Below the pieces are notes generated by a model that saw nothing but the letters and a program-made list of their open reading frames with translations, was not told the origin of the DNA and did no database searches. The position numbers and the translations under genes are program-made. A DNA stretch of 64,000 bases, taken from contig JAHLJT010004567.1 of NCBI GenBank assembly GCA_031308135.1, positions 35,998,792-36,062,791 of the forward strand, in the 5' to 3' direction. Source of the stretch: Acheta domesticus (taxonomy: Eukaryota; Arthropoda; Insecta; Orthoptera; Gryllidae). Each line of letters begins with the position of its first letter. Position 1 is the stretch's first letter. Shown here piece after piece: positions 23,601-36,442 of the stretch.

Positions 23601-23940
23601 ATAGATACTGACTCGCCTCTTGTGCAGATAACTCCTGCGCAACAGTTCCGCCATTTAAATAACAAATTAGTAATAATTTGGAAATATTGGTCGCGAAATT
23701 ACCTTCACACCTTGGAAAAAATGAGTGATGTGGAAAAGGGAGTCACCACCACTAGGTGTAAATGATTTTGTACTTTTAATTGAGGAATCTCCTCCCTCTC
23801 AATGGAAATTAGGGGTAGTGGAGAAATTGTTCCCTGATCAAGCCGGGGTTGTGCGTACTGTTGAAGTACGAACTAGCCAGGGCAAGTTATTGCGACCAGC
23901 ACAAAAATTATGTGCACTGGCTAGATCCTCCCATGAGTAA
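20650..23940 (+). pseudogene. BEL reverse transcriptase-RNase H-integrase region, broken
   Basis: Reverse transcriptase carries TADIEKMYRMV and the catalytic YVDD (21282-21293). RNase H begins GFCDASHKAYGAALY with later DSSIVLHW. Integrase has an HHCC zinc region (ending CLTCKRW) and the core residues in SLDYCGP, YSDNAST and SLAEACVKRLK; a C-terminal tail lies at 23725-23940. In-frame stops occur at 20961-20963, 21495-21497 and 22632-22634, and a frameshift lies near 23700-23765. Confidence 0.92.
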
Positions 23941-24415
23941 GCCCCAAACCATGATATTTATCTCTACTCTTTCCCCCTCGGTCGACAGCTCAGCTGATTT
24001 TTTCTTTCTCTTTGCCGCCTGGTGAACAGGCGTACCATTTATATTTTATAGGTCATACTGTGTGGGCCTGCCGCTTGGCGTTTTTTTAATTCCTTGTTGT
24101 ACTAATCGGTGTATAATTTTTTGATTAAGCACTGCTACAAATTCTATGTGATTTTGTTACTTCTATGTTAGGATAATTGTTACGAGGTATTCAGTAATGG
24201 TTTGAGGTGATTACAATATGTACGCTAGGCAAACGCCTATGCTTTCATTTGCTGTATGCCCTCCTCACGTGTTTTATAGTAGAAATGGAGTCTCTCAAGC
24301 TAATGCAGAACTGTGGTGGACTTCTCAGTGCTTGTTGCTGAAAGAAGTGAGTGGGAGACGGACGGTACCGAACTCGAGCATCGCCATGCGCTCGGCCCGA
24401 ATAAATGTTAGCACA
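23941..24415 (+). other. BEL 3' untranslated region
   Basis: This non-coding stretch lies between the last pol stop and the 3' LTR. A purine-rich run (GAAAGAAGTGAGTGGGAGACGG, here noted by position 24340-24361) lies about 55 bases upstream of the LTR; no polypurine tract directly adjoins it. Confidence 0.5.
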
Positions 24416-25228
24416 TTTTGGTCGGCGCGGACAAGTTCCTGCGACTTCCGCCCACCTGGTCAGTCTTTGTGGTACTCCCGCTAAATTATGGGAGTTCCAT
24501 GCTACACCAGTGTGTTATGGGGGCGCCAACTCCAAAGTTCGCGCGTCCCACTTAAAAAAATCAATCAACAATCCATCAATCAATCAATTAATTAATGAAT
24601 TAAGACATTAATTGATCATTGTTTCCCCGCGCATCGATGCATGTGGCGGTTCTTCCGACGCCCGGCCAGGTTGCAACCAGCTACCCTCGGCGCCGACACC
24701 GATGACGTCACGTCGACATCACCACCGTCACCGCCGCTACCACCACCATCACGCCGTCGCCGCCCGTATCTCCCCCCGCCTACGTCCGCCCCTCCGCCGG
24801 CTAGCCGGCTCGTCGCTTCCCTGCGCCCTGCCCGGGGTCTGAACCCGGGGCGGGGCCAGTGCCCGGCAGTCAGCTGGAGAGATCGCTGGTGGAGTGTGGG
24901 CCAAGAGGAAGGGGCTATGGGGGACCTTGAGCGTGAAGCATCCACGGTGGTGAAAGGCATTTTCTTGCTATCTGCATTTGAGACCCTCTACTAGACAGCT
25001 GTATAATTTGGGGAGCTGTGGAGCTGTGAGAGTGGCCTGGGTTGGAAAATCCAGCCATGTGTGCCTCGTAACCTTTCAAAACATTCTGCAATGTTACATT
25101 AATTTGTTTTTTCTTGCTGTGTTAGTCAGGTAGCATCGCTTGGTCAGTGTGTGCCTTTTCATTTTGTGTTTTCACAACATTGCAAGAGTTTTGTGAAATT
25201 GTTAAAGATTTTTTTGTATTCCTTGACA
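24416..25228 (+). repeat. BEL 3' LTR
   Basis: The 813-base copy of the 5' LTR begins TGTTAGCACA and ends TTGACA, followed by the ATTT duplication. Differences from the 5' LTR are scattered substitutions and short indels. Confidence 0.93.
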
Positions 25229-25700
25229 ATTTGAATCCTTTGGATTCCTTCTTATTAGGACATTGTATGTTCTATGTGTTTTGTTCCGTAGCAGTGAAAA
25301 ACAAAGACATTTTGACTGCGAGAATTTATTGTTCGTGACTGTGTTCGTCATTACTGACGTGAGTTTGATGTACAGTGCAGTAAAGTATTATGTCTACGAG
25401 GAATTTTATGAGATGAAATAAAAATTCTGAACAGCAGAGTGAGCATCTAGTGAAAACGAAAAAATATTTTAAAATGATTTACAATTTTAAATAGAAAATA
25501 AAGACACAGTAAATTAAATGAAAAAATATAAAACAAAAATTTCCAATTTTTCGTATGCTATTTTTATTAAATGCAAGAAATAGTCACCCAACGATCCCGG
25601 AAAAACGTCCCATCCATCGCAAAACACACGCTTGCAACCGCTGCTAACATATTCGATGAATTTCTGATGTCTTCAATATTTTATTAAATTCTCGCCTAAT
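25229..25700. other. Centre of the inverted duplication
   Basis: GAATCCTTTGGATTCCTTCTTATTAGG after the BEL target duplication (25233 onward) is matched in inverse by CCTAATAAGAAGGAATCC at 25694-25712. Inside these, GCGAGAATTTA (25318-25328) is matched by TAAATTCTCGC (25685-25695). The roughly 350-450 bases between are mostly unpaired AT-rich spacer with no gene. Confidence 0.65.
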
Positions 25701-25952
25701 AAGAAGGAATCCAAAGAGTCTCGCTCTAGCCGCCGAGGTGTGAGCATCGTAACCGAGGCAGCTCTTATCGTGGACTGTTGAGGCCAAACCTACAGTTTAA
25801 GTGAATGATTTGAGAGTGCGCGAAGGAGATCTATACTGATTTTGCTAATTTATCGTGTGATTTTACCATTGGTGACGAGTGCTTCGTGAATTGTGAGTGA
25901 GTGTAAAAAATCTCCCCTTGTTCGGTGCTCGGCACCGGGCACAAGCTCCACC

Positions 25953-27323
25953 ATGGCATCAACCTCAGGAAACCAACAACCTACCGATGGCTCAAGTAAG
26001 AATTATGCTACAGTAACCGCAGCGAACCTTTTCCCCAAAAAAGAAAACGCAATTGTTATAGACTCTGTCAACCAAGCTCCAACCTTAGATTTCATACAAG
26101 TGCTTGCCCAAAAAATCAATCCAGCCCATATAAGATTTGTGTCAAAAATTTCAAATAATAGGCTGTGTGTATATCTCGCCACTAAAGAAGTTGCTGACGA
26201 ACTTGTTGAAAAACACAAAAGTATAACAGTGTGTAGGCAAGAATTCCCTATAAGACCCTTAATATCCAGAAATAAAAGAATAATACTTTCAAATGTGAGC
26301 CCTAGTATACCGCATGCGCTTATTGAAAATAAGCTTTATTCGTTTGGCATTAAAACAGTAACACCAATGTCATTTCTTAGAGCAGGTTTTTCTAGTCCAA
26401 ATCTAAGTCATATTCTAAGCTTTCGTCGACAAACATTTATTAGCCCAGAAGATGAAAGCAAACTACCTGAATGTTTTCAAGTAATTTTTGAAGAAGTACC
26501 ACACTGGATTTACATCACATCGGATACCCCTACGTGTTTTCAATGTAAACAACAGGGTCATTTAGCTAAAAATTGCCCACAAATCAATCCAGATTTTGTG
26601 GAGATAAATCCAACATCCAATACCATATCACAAACTCCCATCATAAGCACACCCCAACACGTTGCCTTTCATTCTACTACATCCGCCCCTGCACAAGTTG
26701 AAACTATAACCGTTTGCAAAGAACCTCATATTCAAACTCCAAAATCAGTCTCAGTTCCTCTAACCTCGACGAAGGCCGCTACCACCGATAAGCTCACAGA
26801 AGGACAGGTCGACAAAAGTACCCCAGCAAGAATGAAAAGACCTTTATCTACTACCGACTCAATCATTACGTCAGTAAACCAGTTATCTGAAAGCGATATT
26901 GAGTCTACAGACTACAACTCTGGATCAGATTCAGAAATACAAAACCCAGAAGAATTTAGTACATCACGAAAACCTAATGCGGGAAAGAATCCAAAGAAAT
27001 TAAAAATCAAACCAGATAATAGTCAAGATAATTTATGGACAGACACAAAAGCACTAGTAGAGAAAAATGTTACAAAGTATCCACTGTCATTCAACCAATT
27101 AATAAACTTTTTCGATAAAACAAAAGGAACTAAATTCACAGTAGACATCGCGAAAGATTTCACAAATGACCTTTCCCCCCTAATAGCAATGCTAAGAGAA
27201 ATTTATCCCACCTTACGTGGTAAAGGTCTAAAAAATAGATGTTCAAGAATTATTAAAAAACTGGAGGCCTCGAAAGATACTTCCCATGAATTAATTGATC
27301 ATTCATCGTCGGATGAACCGTAA
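25953..27323 (+). CDS. LINE ORF1, gag-like RNA-binding protein
   Basis: The 456-residue frame is intact. The start chosen is the ATG in CTCCACCATGG, an excellent translation context; the frame is open for 60 bases upstream without an ATG. The middle resembles the region that precedes the knuckle in insect LINE gag proteins, ending HWIYITSDTPT, and a single CX2CX4HX4C knuckle lies at about residues 195-208 (CFQCKQQGHLAKNC). The C-terminal part is Ser/Thr-rich then lysine-rich, suited to RNA binding. ORF2 starts 28 bases downstream. Confidence 0.88.
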   Translation: MASTSGNQQPTDGSSKNYATVTAANLFPKKENAIVIDSVNQAPTLDFIQVLAQKINPAHIRFVSKISNNRLCVYLATKEVADELVEKHKSITVCRQEFPIRPLISRNKRIILSNVSPSIPHALIENKLYSFGIKTVTPMSFLRAGFSSPNLSHILSFRRQTFISPEDESKLPECFQVIFEEVPHWIYITSDTPTCFQCKQQGHLAKNCPQINPDFVEINPTSNTISQTPIISTPQHVAFHSTTSAPAQVETITVCKEPHIQTPKSVSVPLTSTKAATTDKLTEGQVDKSTPARMKRPLSTTDSIITSVNQLSESDIESTDYNSGSDSEIQNPEEFSTSRKPNAGKNPKKLKIKPDNSQDNLWTDTKALVEKNVTKYPLSFNQLINFFDKTKGTKFTVDIAKDFTNDLSPLIAMLREIYPTLRGKGLKNRCSRIIKKLEASKDTSHELIDHSSSDEP

Positions 27324-27351
27324 CTAGAAACCAAGCTTAACCAAACACATC

Positions 27352-30300
27352 ATGGACATTGTTCAATGGAATTGTAATGGTTTCTATGCAAGACTTCCAC
27401 ATCTAAAACTCTTAATTAATAACCTTAATCCACAAATTTTATGTATACAGGAAACCAATTTCAAAAACAATTCCAATGCAAAAATACGAGGATATAGAAC
27501 ATCCTTCTACAATAGAAGGCAAGCACAAATCGCTAGTGGAGGGGTAGCAATTTTTACAAAAAACGAAGTATTCATTCAAGATATTCCTCTTCAAACGACG
27601 TTAGAAGCAGTAGCAATCAAAGTCAGAATAAATTGTACTATAACTATCTGCAATATTTATCTACCAAATAGTATTTCATTAAATATTGATGAACTAGATA
27701 ACATCCTCGCACAACTGCCAAAACCGTTTATAATATTAGGAGACTTCAACAGTCATAACAACCTGTGGGGTTCCACAACTGCAGACAGAAGAGGAAAATT
27801 AATTGAAGAATGGTTAGACAATCATAATGATTTGGTCATACTCAATACGGGAACGCCGACCCATTTCAACGTTAGTAACGGTACAGAAAGTGTCATAGAT
27901 TTAAGCTTCGCGTCCACAGATATTGCAACAAAACTTTCATGGGCTTCAATGCAAGATCTATATGACAGCGATCACTATCCTTTATCCATAAACTGGTCAA
28001 TCAAGCAACAAATAATAGAGCAAAGAAATCGCCCTAAATGGATAATAAACAGAGCTAATTGGCCTCTTTTTCAATATATTATCAATAATAATATTAACAA
28101 TCTTAAAGTGCTAGATTCGCCTCAACAATATGAAATCAATACGATAGTTGGTGAGTTTATCACTTTGATTACAGAAGCAGCCAAGCAGGCAATCCCCCAA
28201 ACTACAGGAAAAGTAATGAAACGTCAAGTACCATGGTGGAATGAAGAGTGTACAAACGCTATAAAAGAAAAGAAAAGAGCGTTCAGGAAATTTAAAAAAG
28301 CAAAACAATAGAAAATTGTATTTCCTACAAGAAAGCAAGAGCTAAGGCCCGCTTAACACTTAAGACCACAATGGTCCAATCATGGCAACAATTTACGTCA
28401 TCCATCACGAATAAGACAGCAATTTCTGAAGTGTGGCACAAAGTCAAGATAATTAGCGGATCAAACACATATCACCTACCTAGAATGCTAATTGACAAGA
28501 ATGGAGATAAACAATTCTGTCCAGAAGCCATGAGTAACTTACTTGCTGATTCCTTTGCTAAAAACTCTAGCAACTCAAATTACGAACCAACATTTTTAGC
28601 ACAAATTGCATCGTCTTCTACCCCCTACTTGGAACTCAACAAAGAACTATTAGAAAACAATGAGGATCAGTATAACCAACCATTCCACATGCATGAGCTT
28701 AGCTATGTACTAAACAAGAGCAAAAATTCAGCACCAGGGCCGGACGACATACCAAACAGTTTTCTTAAGAATCTCCCAGAGAATGGACTAAAATATCTTT
28801 TACAAATATACAATAGTATTTGGACAACCCATACCCTTCCTAACCAATGGAGAGAAGCCATCGTAATTCCTTTCCCTAAACCTCTTAAAGACCATTCAAA
28901 CCCAGTGAACTTTCGTCCCATTTCGTTAACCTGTAATATATGCAAGATACTAGAAAAAATGGTTAACAATCGATTGAGATGGACCCTGGAAGAGAAAAAT
29001 CTGATATCACAGTATCAAAGTGGCTTCAGATCACTCCGGTCAACAAATGATCATTTAGTCAGTATAGACACAGAAATATGTGACGCCTTAGCTACAAATC
29101 AACATGCTATTTTAGTCTCTTTAGACATTGAAAAAGCATACGAGATGGTATATAAAAAAAGACTCCTAAATATCCTTTCTGATATGGAAATAAAAGGTAA
29201 TACACTAGCTTTCATAAATAATTTCTTAAGTCACAGATATCTCAAAGTAAGATTACAAGAAAAAACATCGAAAGCTGTAGAAATGATCAATGGACTTCCG
29301 CAAGGGTCAGTACTTAGTGTTCTCCTGTTTCTCATAGCTGTCAACGAAGTCAGTACATTAGTAAAAGGCCCAACTCAAATATTTTTATTTGCAGATGATA
29401 TCACCCTTCTGTGCACTGGAAAAATATTCAGTTAACTGCTAAAATAATCCAAGAAATATTAAATAAAATTGACAATTGGGCTAGTTCTACAGGATTTATT
29501 ATTTCCAAAACTAAATCTGAATTCATAGTATTTACCAGAAGATCCCATGAACAGAATGCAAAAATTACGTTGGAAATTGGGAATAAAGAAATAAGAAGAT
29601 CAAATACCTGCAAAATCCTTGGATTAGTGTTTGATGCCAAACATACATGGAAACATCATGTTGCAGCTCTAAAAACCGATTGCAAAAACAGACTGAATAT
29701 CATAAAAATGCTAGCATGTAAAAAATGGGGAGCCCAGTCTGATTCTCTAATAAAAATTTATAAAGCCCTAATACAATCTAAACTCGATTATGGGTCAGTG
29801 GTGTATAGCGCAGCAGCCAAAACACTACTGAACACTTTGGATCCCATTATCCACAGTGCATGTCGCATAAGCTTAGGAGCCTTCAGAACTAGCCCGTGTA
29901 CCAGCCTTCTAGCAGAGGCAGGTCTCATGCCACTGGAATTGCGAAGAAAGCTACAATGTTTAAAGTATGCATATGCAACATTCAGCATACCTCCAAACCA
30001 AACAAACGCATATATCTTCAACTCCCCTAAAACAGAAATGTATAATGTACATCCAAATTTTCCAAAGCCTCTGAGAGAAAGACTTCCCTTATACCTTAAC
30101 GCTCTAAATATAAATAAGCCCCTCATATTCCCAAGAAGCTATCACCCCATCCCCCCATGGCACTTATTCAATCCCACCATAAATCTTGAGTTTAATCAAC
30201 TTCCACACCCTTTCTCACAATCTGAGACCCTTCTTCTCCCATTTATTGCTGAATATGAAGCAAAATTCAATAATCACTTAAAGATCTACACAGATGGGTC

Positions 30301-31080
30301 AAAATGTAATGGTAAATGCGGTTGTGCTATAATTTCAACCACAGAGGGTACTGAAGAAATATTTCGACTACCTGATTTCTATTCAATTTATTCCTGTGAA
30401 GCTTGGGCAATCCTAAAAAGTATTGAAACCATTTCTGCAAATAAAGTAAATCCAAACATACTTATCTTCTCTGATTCCCTGTCCTCATTGAGAGCCATAA
30501 GAATATCTATATACAAAAAATACAAAAACTACTGTATGATCACCATGAGGCAGGAAATCAAATAGTTCTTACCTGGATTCCTTCCCACAAAGGCATTATA
30601 GGTAATGAAAAAGCAGATGAAGCCGCAAAAAGAGCAACAAAATTACCAAATATTGACAATAATGCTTATGGTTCATATGAAGATATTAAAAAGCTTTTTA
30701 AATCTCAAATAGTTAAATACTGGGACACACAATGGAAGAACATAACATCTAAACTGCATCTCGTTAGGAGATCAATAAATGAATCTCCATTTCCACATAA
30801 GTTGGTTAACAGGAATAATCAGGTTACTATCACCAGACTCAGAATAGGTCATTTTAAAGCCAGTCATGGACATCTTATAAAAAAATCCGATCCAGAACAA
30901 TGTCCTAAGTGTGGAGCTAGAATTTCTTCCCCACATCTGCTACTTGAATGCCCAGAAACCAACACTCAAAGAGCAGCAATGAAAATCAATGGCAATTTAT
31001 TAGACCTTCTTAATACCATAGAGAAGTGTGATCAAATTATCAAATATTTAAAAGTAACGGAATTTGACAAACTAATATAG
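27352..31080 (+). pseudogene. LINE ORF2: endonuclease, RT, RNase H, broken
   Basis: The endonuclease (27352-28050) has WNCNG, IQETN, ILGDFNSHN and YDSDHYPL, the APE active-site blocks. Reverse transcriptase has SAPGPDDIPN, NFRPISL, a GLPQGSVLS block and FADD (29388-29399). RNase H has YTDGSKCNG, CEAWAIL and FSDSLSSL, then WIPSHKGIIGNEKADEAAKR. The tail has CPKCGARISSPHLLLEC, a zinc-binding CCHC-like motif. Frame changes occur near 28305-28371, 29411-29435 and 30500-30565. Confidence 0.92.
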
Positions 31081-31137
31081 AACCGCATAGTGAAATGAAT
31101 GGGATACCAAGTAAGGGGCTTATTTACTAAATTGTGG

Positions 31138-31275
31138 ATATGAATATATATATATATATATATATGTGTATGTGTTGAATGTGAATGTATATGTATGTAT
31201 ATGTTTATTATATGTATGTATCTGTATATATGTATATGTAAGTCTATGTATATGTAAGTCTATGTATATGTACTT
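31138..31275 (+). repeat. TATATG/TATGTA simple repeat in LINE 3' UTR
   Basis: An (AT)n run at 31146-31165 is followed by imperfect TATGTATATG units. The run lies between the ORF2 stop and the A-rich tail. Confidence 0.7.
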
Positions 31276-31773
31276 TGACATATTGTAATTAACATTTGCT
31301 ATTCTGTGTACTGAATTTAAATACCTCTGTGTATAATTCTGTCTAACGGGCAAATTGATAGATGAAATGACCACTTAAACCCACAGAAGTACAAATTAGA
31401 GCATTGTACTGGGAATTAATAGTAACTTAGGGATCTATTTAAAAACATGAAAGTTATGTAATCTAAATTTAAATTTTTCCTTTAAATTTTATTGTACTTT
31501 CCAGTAACATAAACTGAATTAATAAGCTAATATGGATTCTGAAATTGAGTATTAATTTCCTAGGGATACAAAGGATCTTTACATTGATTCAAACAGTTAA
31601 CAACTGGTTCATATGAGGTTGCATTATTGTGTCAAGTATGTAATGTATTCCATGTATTGCTTCTATGTAATTTATGTATCTAAATATCTGACTAGTGTAC
31701 TTGTGTATTACTGTGGTCGCTTATGACCCGAGCAGTTTAAAAGCGACCTAAAATAAATAAATTAAAAAAAAAA

Positions 31774-31888
31774 AAGAAGGAATCCAAAGGATTCAAATAT
31801 GAAAATCGCGGCAGTCAACTTATAAGCCTTCCTCTACCTATCCAGAGTCCTGGAAATTTTCGATTCAGATGCATGAACGTAGAAAATT
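31774..31888. other. Right-arm empty target of BEL and 3-kb insertions
   Basis: Directly after the LINE target duplication this strip carries, inverted, the sequence interrupted in the left arm by the BEL element and by the 3.26-kb insertion. It is the key evidence for both sets of boundaries. Confidence 0.8.
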
Positions 31889-32917
31889 AACATACTTTTA
31901 TATCATTCTTAATTAAACAGGAATACAAATTCAATATATTTTTATTTATATTTTTATTTTACTCTAAATTGATAATTTGAGATCTGACTGATGTAGTATT
32001 TCATTTGAATGGATAATTTCATTGCATTAAAGAGAAAATGGGAATTAATGTAGCTAAATTTATAGCAATATCTGTCAACAATTTCTCCCAAAGACTTCAT
32101 GGGCCAGGTATCTAGTGACATACCGCCATTCCATAGCAATTTGTAGAACCCTTACTTTTAAATCTCGCGCCAATTTCTATCACCGCAGTGCCCGCGAGCT
32201 CTAGTAAGCTTGTTACCTTGCCCGCGACCTTTACATGCCTGCTCTAAAACTACGCGGCTTGTACGACACGCTCTCAATACTCAACAAGTACGACGAAATC
32301 AACGATGCCCCCGCACATACTTTCCTTCTCAGAATTGTCATGAGATGAGCCGTTTTGTCTCCTTTAAGTACAGTGGCTACCACTGTTCACAGGAAGTGGC
32401 ATTCCAGCCACCTTCTCCGAAATAAAACTACATTTAAACTCTAAATTAGTACGTCAAGATACCTTTTTAAATCAAATGTCAGACAAATTTAGCACAATTT
32501 GTTATAGAATTCAAGTTTACATTTAGTACAATCCTAAAGATATAAAGGAAGTGTGTGGATAACATTTTATTTCTTATATATTTCTCATTCTTTTATCGTA
32601 TGTCCTTTTGAATAAAAATCTACAATATGATATAAAAATGGTCTATACATGCATGTTGTTTTCAATATAATAAAACATTATAATTGTGATTTCGTAAATT
32701 TTAGGCAATTAAATGCCTTGTGTCCGTAAATAAAAAATATTTCCTGTACTATTTTTACACAATCGAGAAATACAAGGAGCCAACAGAAAGTGTTAATGAG
32801 TTTCATTCTTTACAGCAGAGCTATCATATTCATCTCCATATCATCAGTTGCAGTTGTTGCATTTTAGTAGAAAGTGCATTTAGATTCACTCCTATTTTAT
32901 TCATCCAGAGTTTCATT
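31889..32917 (-). other. 3' flank of the mirror SLC1 copy
   Basis: The stretch pairs with 12825-13934. It holds the conserved TTTATT (AATAAA on the - strand, 32566-32571) and no open frame of note. Confidence 0.55.
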
Positions 32918-33064
32918 TTACTGAAGTCCTTCTTTGGTTTCCTCCAGTAGTTTGCGATTCCACTTCTCAAGTAACTTAGGATGTATGGCGTTGCCAGCAA
33001 TGTTTGTGAGAGTTTGTCCTCGATCGTTTATCCATTCAACAGCCAGAAGACCTCCAACTAAATT
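32918..33064 (-). pseudogene. Mirror SLC1 exon 3
   Basis: The 147-base exon is still open and ends in TAA, with the same ttcttcag acceptor as the left copy. It reads AVEWINDRGQT where the left copy has AVDW. Confidence 0.85.
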
Positions 33065-34111
33065 CTGAAGAAATAAAGAAACACAATGTTTATTCCCATT
33101 GTCAATTAACATACGAGATGTTATGATCGGGTCAATGCTTTACCTAGCAAAGAGGGCATGGAGGCATTATTTTAGTGGTGGTACAACTTCTCTTTTTTTG
33201 AAAAAATTGAATTAACTCAATTTGCAGGTCGGCACATGTGTTGTATATTTATTCTGAAAGTGATAGAACTTAAACGTTCTATGGACGAAATAACGTATCA
33301 CAATTAAAGTGATTCAGAGGCCATTGCAATCTATTTGATTTGATAGTGCAACAACTCCAGTGGTACGGCTACGTGGTGTTCTATCTCGTGATGAGTGATT
33401 TTCGAGATATTTATAGCGTCTGCTGAGATATGCTGATAAAGAGCTTTATCCAGATTTGGTAACAGGTAACCACAAAAATAATGTAATTATATCGCACATT
33501 TTTTATTTAATTAAAAATTCAACCTAATGGTGTGTGTGTTAAAAGACCTTTAAAAGTCGGTAACTACAAAGAAGAACAATGAACAAAATGGTGTCTGTAA
33601 CTGACTAAAAATTAGATGGATTAGATTTGTCAAATAGAAGTCTTTTACATTCATGTACAAGAATACCTTAAATCAAGACATTGGTTCCTCCACAGTAAAC
33701 TTTCAATACTGCAGTGGATGAGGAAGAACTAAGGTTTTCAAAAATTTAAATATCCCGCTTCTACAACCACAGCAAAGGAAGGTGAATGAGAGGAAACAGT
33801 ATATGCTTGATATGTTTCTATTCATTTCAAGCTTTAATCACTCTTGTTTCACTGATCTGCAGGTAGGAGCCGGATGATTTCAAGAAAAAAACTAAATGTG
33901 TCTCAAAAGTAACATTAAATTAATATTTAAATTGTTTTAATAAATCGATATTGTCTTCATTTCCAAATTTTGTTACAAAATCTACCGATTTGGCCCACCA
34001 ACCTCATTTTTACGGTGGTATAACTCATTTACATCCCCAATATTCCGCGAACCATACAGTATGCTTATTCATATAAGCTTCAGACAAACAAGTAAATATC
34101 TTATAAGAGAA
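33065..34111 (-). other. Mirror intron 2, part shared with left arm
   Basis: It pairs with 11640-12677 at about 7-12% divergence in hand-counted stretches. No gene is seen. Confidence 0.6.
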
Positions 34112-36442
34112 CTAGTGGTGCTACAACAGCACTTACTTTCCCGTATTAGAGGAAACAGCTAAGTAGTACTGTAATATTGCACTTCATGCGCTACTAACAT
34201 CTTCGCTTGGAACTCACTATTTCCATTGCAGTGTTGTCAGAACTATGTGAATTCTACAACTTCACAAAAATAGAATGCAAAAGTTTGTAACCCTGTATTG
34301 GAAAAAGAAGCCTGATACCCTGGAAATATAGAAATGCCTTCCATTTGGCCATGATTAGGGAAGAGTATTTTAAAACCATGCAACAAATTCTCTACTCACT
34401 ACAAATGGTACAGCATTTGGTGCAAAACTAAATATTTGCCTGCAAATATCAACATTAATTAGACAATTATAACTCCTTTTCATACAGCTCCATTCGGTCA
34501 CAACAATGACACTAATTCACAGATATTCGCGAGCGCAAAGTGAATTCCATTGTTGCAGACCCTGCATTGTCGCTATTCTGAGAGCTATTAATTCTTTTTA
34601 CTTATTTCAAATATTTCAAAATAAACAATTTCTAAAATATTAATGTGTAAGTCTATAACAAAGTACGAATGTAAGAAACGAAGAAAGAAATAATATACAA
34701 AATTGCACATTCTAATTTACGACGCATCCAGCTGTCCGAAGTGCAGTAAATTTACAGCGGCCTATTACGTTTGTCACAAAATTAAAGAAAAACTACTCGT
34801 ATTTTGAAAAAATTAAGCATGGCCGTATTTATTTTATTTATTTATTGTCAAAAAACAGAAACAGAATGGCACAGACTTTCCCGTATTAGTTTTCTATTTT
34901 CCTGGGTCTTCGCTAGCTATTCGGAATTGCCACATACTCTTTTTTGCCAGCTACCATCTATCATCGCCAAAAGTACATTTTTTTGTCATTTTCTTAATTT
35001 TTCGGTTTCCTATTGGTAGAACAGAAACATTAATTTTAGAATATTAAAGAACACAAAAACCTAGCCGTAAATGGCAATTTTCTTATAAAAATTATGTGCC
35101 GTTTAAGAGAAAATGGCGTTTTAGCACTACAAAAAATGCGAAATTTGAAGCTCATTTTCACAGAAAATTTTTGAGTTTTCAAAATACTTTGTTTGAAGTT
35201 ATTTGAAGCACTTACACTCACAAATATAATCATCTTTACAAATTGCGGATAATGTGCATATTAAAGATGTGAGAGATCTTTCAAAAAATTTACATTTATA
35301 TAATTTTTGAAAAAAAACAAAAAAACTCAAAATAAACTTCACGCTATACTAATGAGTGTAATTAGCACTATCCGTTACAAAAGTTTCAAGAACAAAATTG
35401 CAGCCATATACGAGAAAATGACGTTTGAGCATTTCTGAAAATGCCGAAATTTGAGCTACTTTTCACAGAAAACGGTAGTGTTTTCGAGAAACTTTACTTG
35501 ACATTATTTAAAGCATATATACTCGTAAATATAATAATGTGAAAAACTCGCCGACAATGTAAATATTAACGACGTGAGAGACAAGTAAAAAAATTTACAT
35601 TTTTGTAATTTTTGAAAAAACCAACCGATAGACCAAAATGGCTTTCATGTCATTGATAGAGTACATTTACCACTATCTCTACCAAAAGTTTAAAGAAAAA
35701 ATTTGGAGCCGTTTTTGAGAAAATTTTGTTTTTGTAATTTTTTAAAATTGCACATATTGCACGCAATATTGCACGGAAACTACCAAAATTGTGAAAAACA
35801 TTTACATGACCTTTATTAAAGAACTCAATATGCAGAACAAATTTTATTTGCAGAAAAAATCTCTATCTTCAATTTTGTAGTTGGAGAAAGACACCGAAAA
35901 AAATTCAAACTTTCACAATTTTCGAAAATTCAGAGCTGTACGTGAAAATCGGACCTATGCCATGTTAAAAGGTGTATTTTCCTCTATTCATACAAGAAAT
36001 TTAAAGAAAAAATTTGGAGCCGTTTTTGAGAAAATGTTGAAAATCCCCGGGGGGCTTCATATAAAGTACCCCCAAATTTTAAAGAATCTTTTTCAAAATC
36101 ACAAAGCTTCGACTAGAATCAGATCGACTGGGCAATATCAATTTTGAAGAAAATCGACCGAACGGTTTAGGCGTTAGCGTTGACCACAGACGGACAGACG
36201 GACGGAATGCCGTCAATCGATTTTTAAGTATAAAGAAGCAACAAATCATGGATTTTGACCACACCACGAGATAGAGGATTTTTTTTCTTAATTTAGCAAC
36301 TGGTTTTATCCACTTATTAGTTTTCACGGCCCGGCAAATAATTTTTTTTCCGCCGAAAATTGGCCATTTTTTCGCGCAGCATTACATAACTTTCCCTGTA
36401 CTACGTATATCACTCCGTGTATACGTACGTATACGGGAGAGT
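34112..36442 (+). mobile_element. GTATACGTACGTATAC-family element, 2.3 kb
   Basis: The left arm is continuous at this point (11635), so this is an insertion. It starts CTAGTGGTGCTAC, contains a second internal start-like block at 34868-34910 (GGCACAGACTTTCCCGTATTAG) and ends with the near-palindrome GTATACGTACGTATAC plus GGGAGAGT, followed by AAAAA. No transposase was found. A 1.57-kb shorter relative is inserted at 37660-39225 in the opposite orientation. Confidence 0.7.

Larger units (their letters stand above)
17277..25228 (+). mobile_element. BEL/Pao LTR retrotransposon, full length, inactive
   Basis: The element is 7952 bases with two LTRs of about 820 bases that begin TGTTAG and end TTGACA, flanked by the 4-bp duplication ATTT (17273-17276 and 25229-25232). 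The right arm preserves the empty target in inverted orientation at about 31787-31795. Domain order gag, zinc finger, protease, reverse transcriptase, RNase H, integrase identifies BEL/Pao. The LTRs differ at roughly 20 positions by hand count (about 2.5%), and the coding region has several lesions, so it is an old, dead copy. Confidence 0.95.
25717..31773 (+). mobile_element. I-like non-LTR retrotransposon (LINE), full length
   Basis: The element is flanked by the 16-bp target duplication AAGAAGGAATCCAAAG (25701-25716 and 31774-31789) and ends in an A-rich tail. It has two ORFs: a gag-like ORF1 with a CCHC knuckle and an ORF2 with APE endonuclease, reverse transcriptase and RNase H. An RNase H domain after RT is typical of the I superfamily. 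The 5' end appears complete. ORF2 is frameshifted, so the copy is inactive. Confidence 0.93.
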
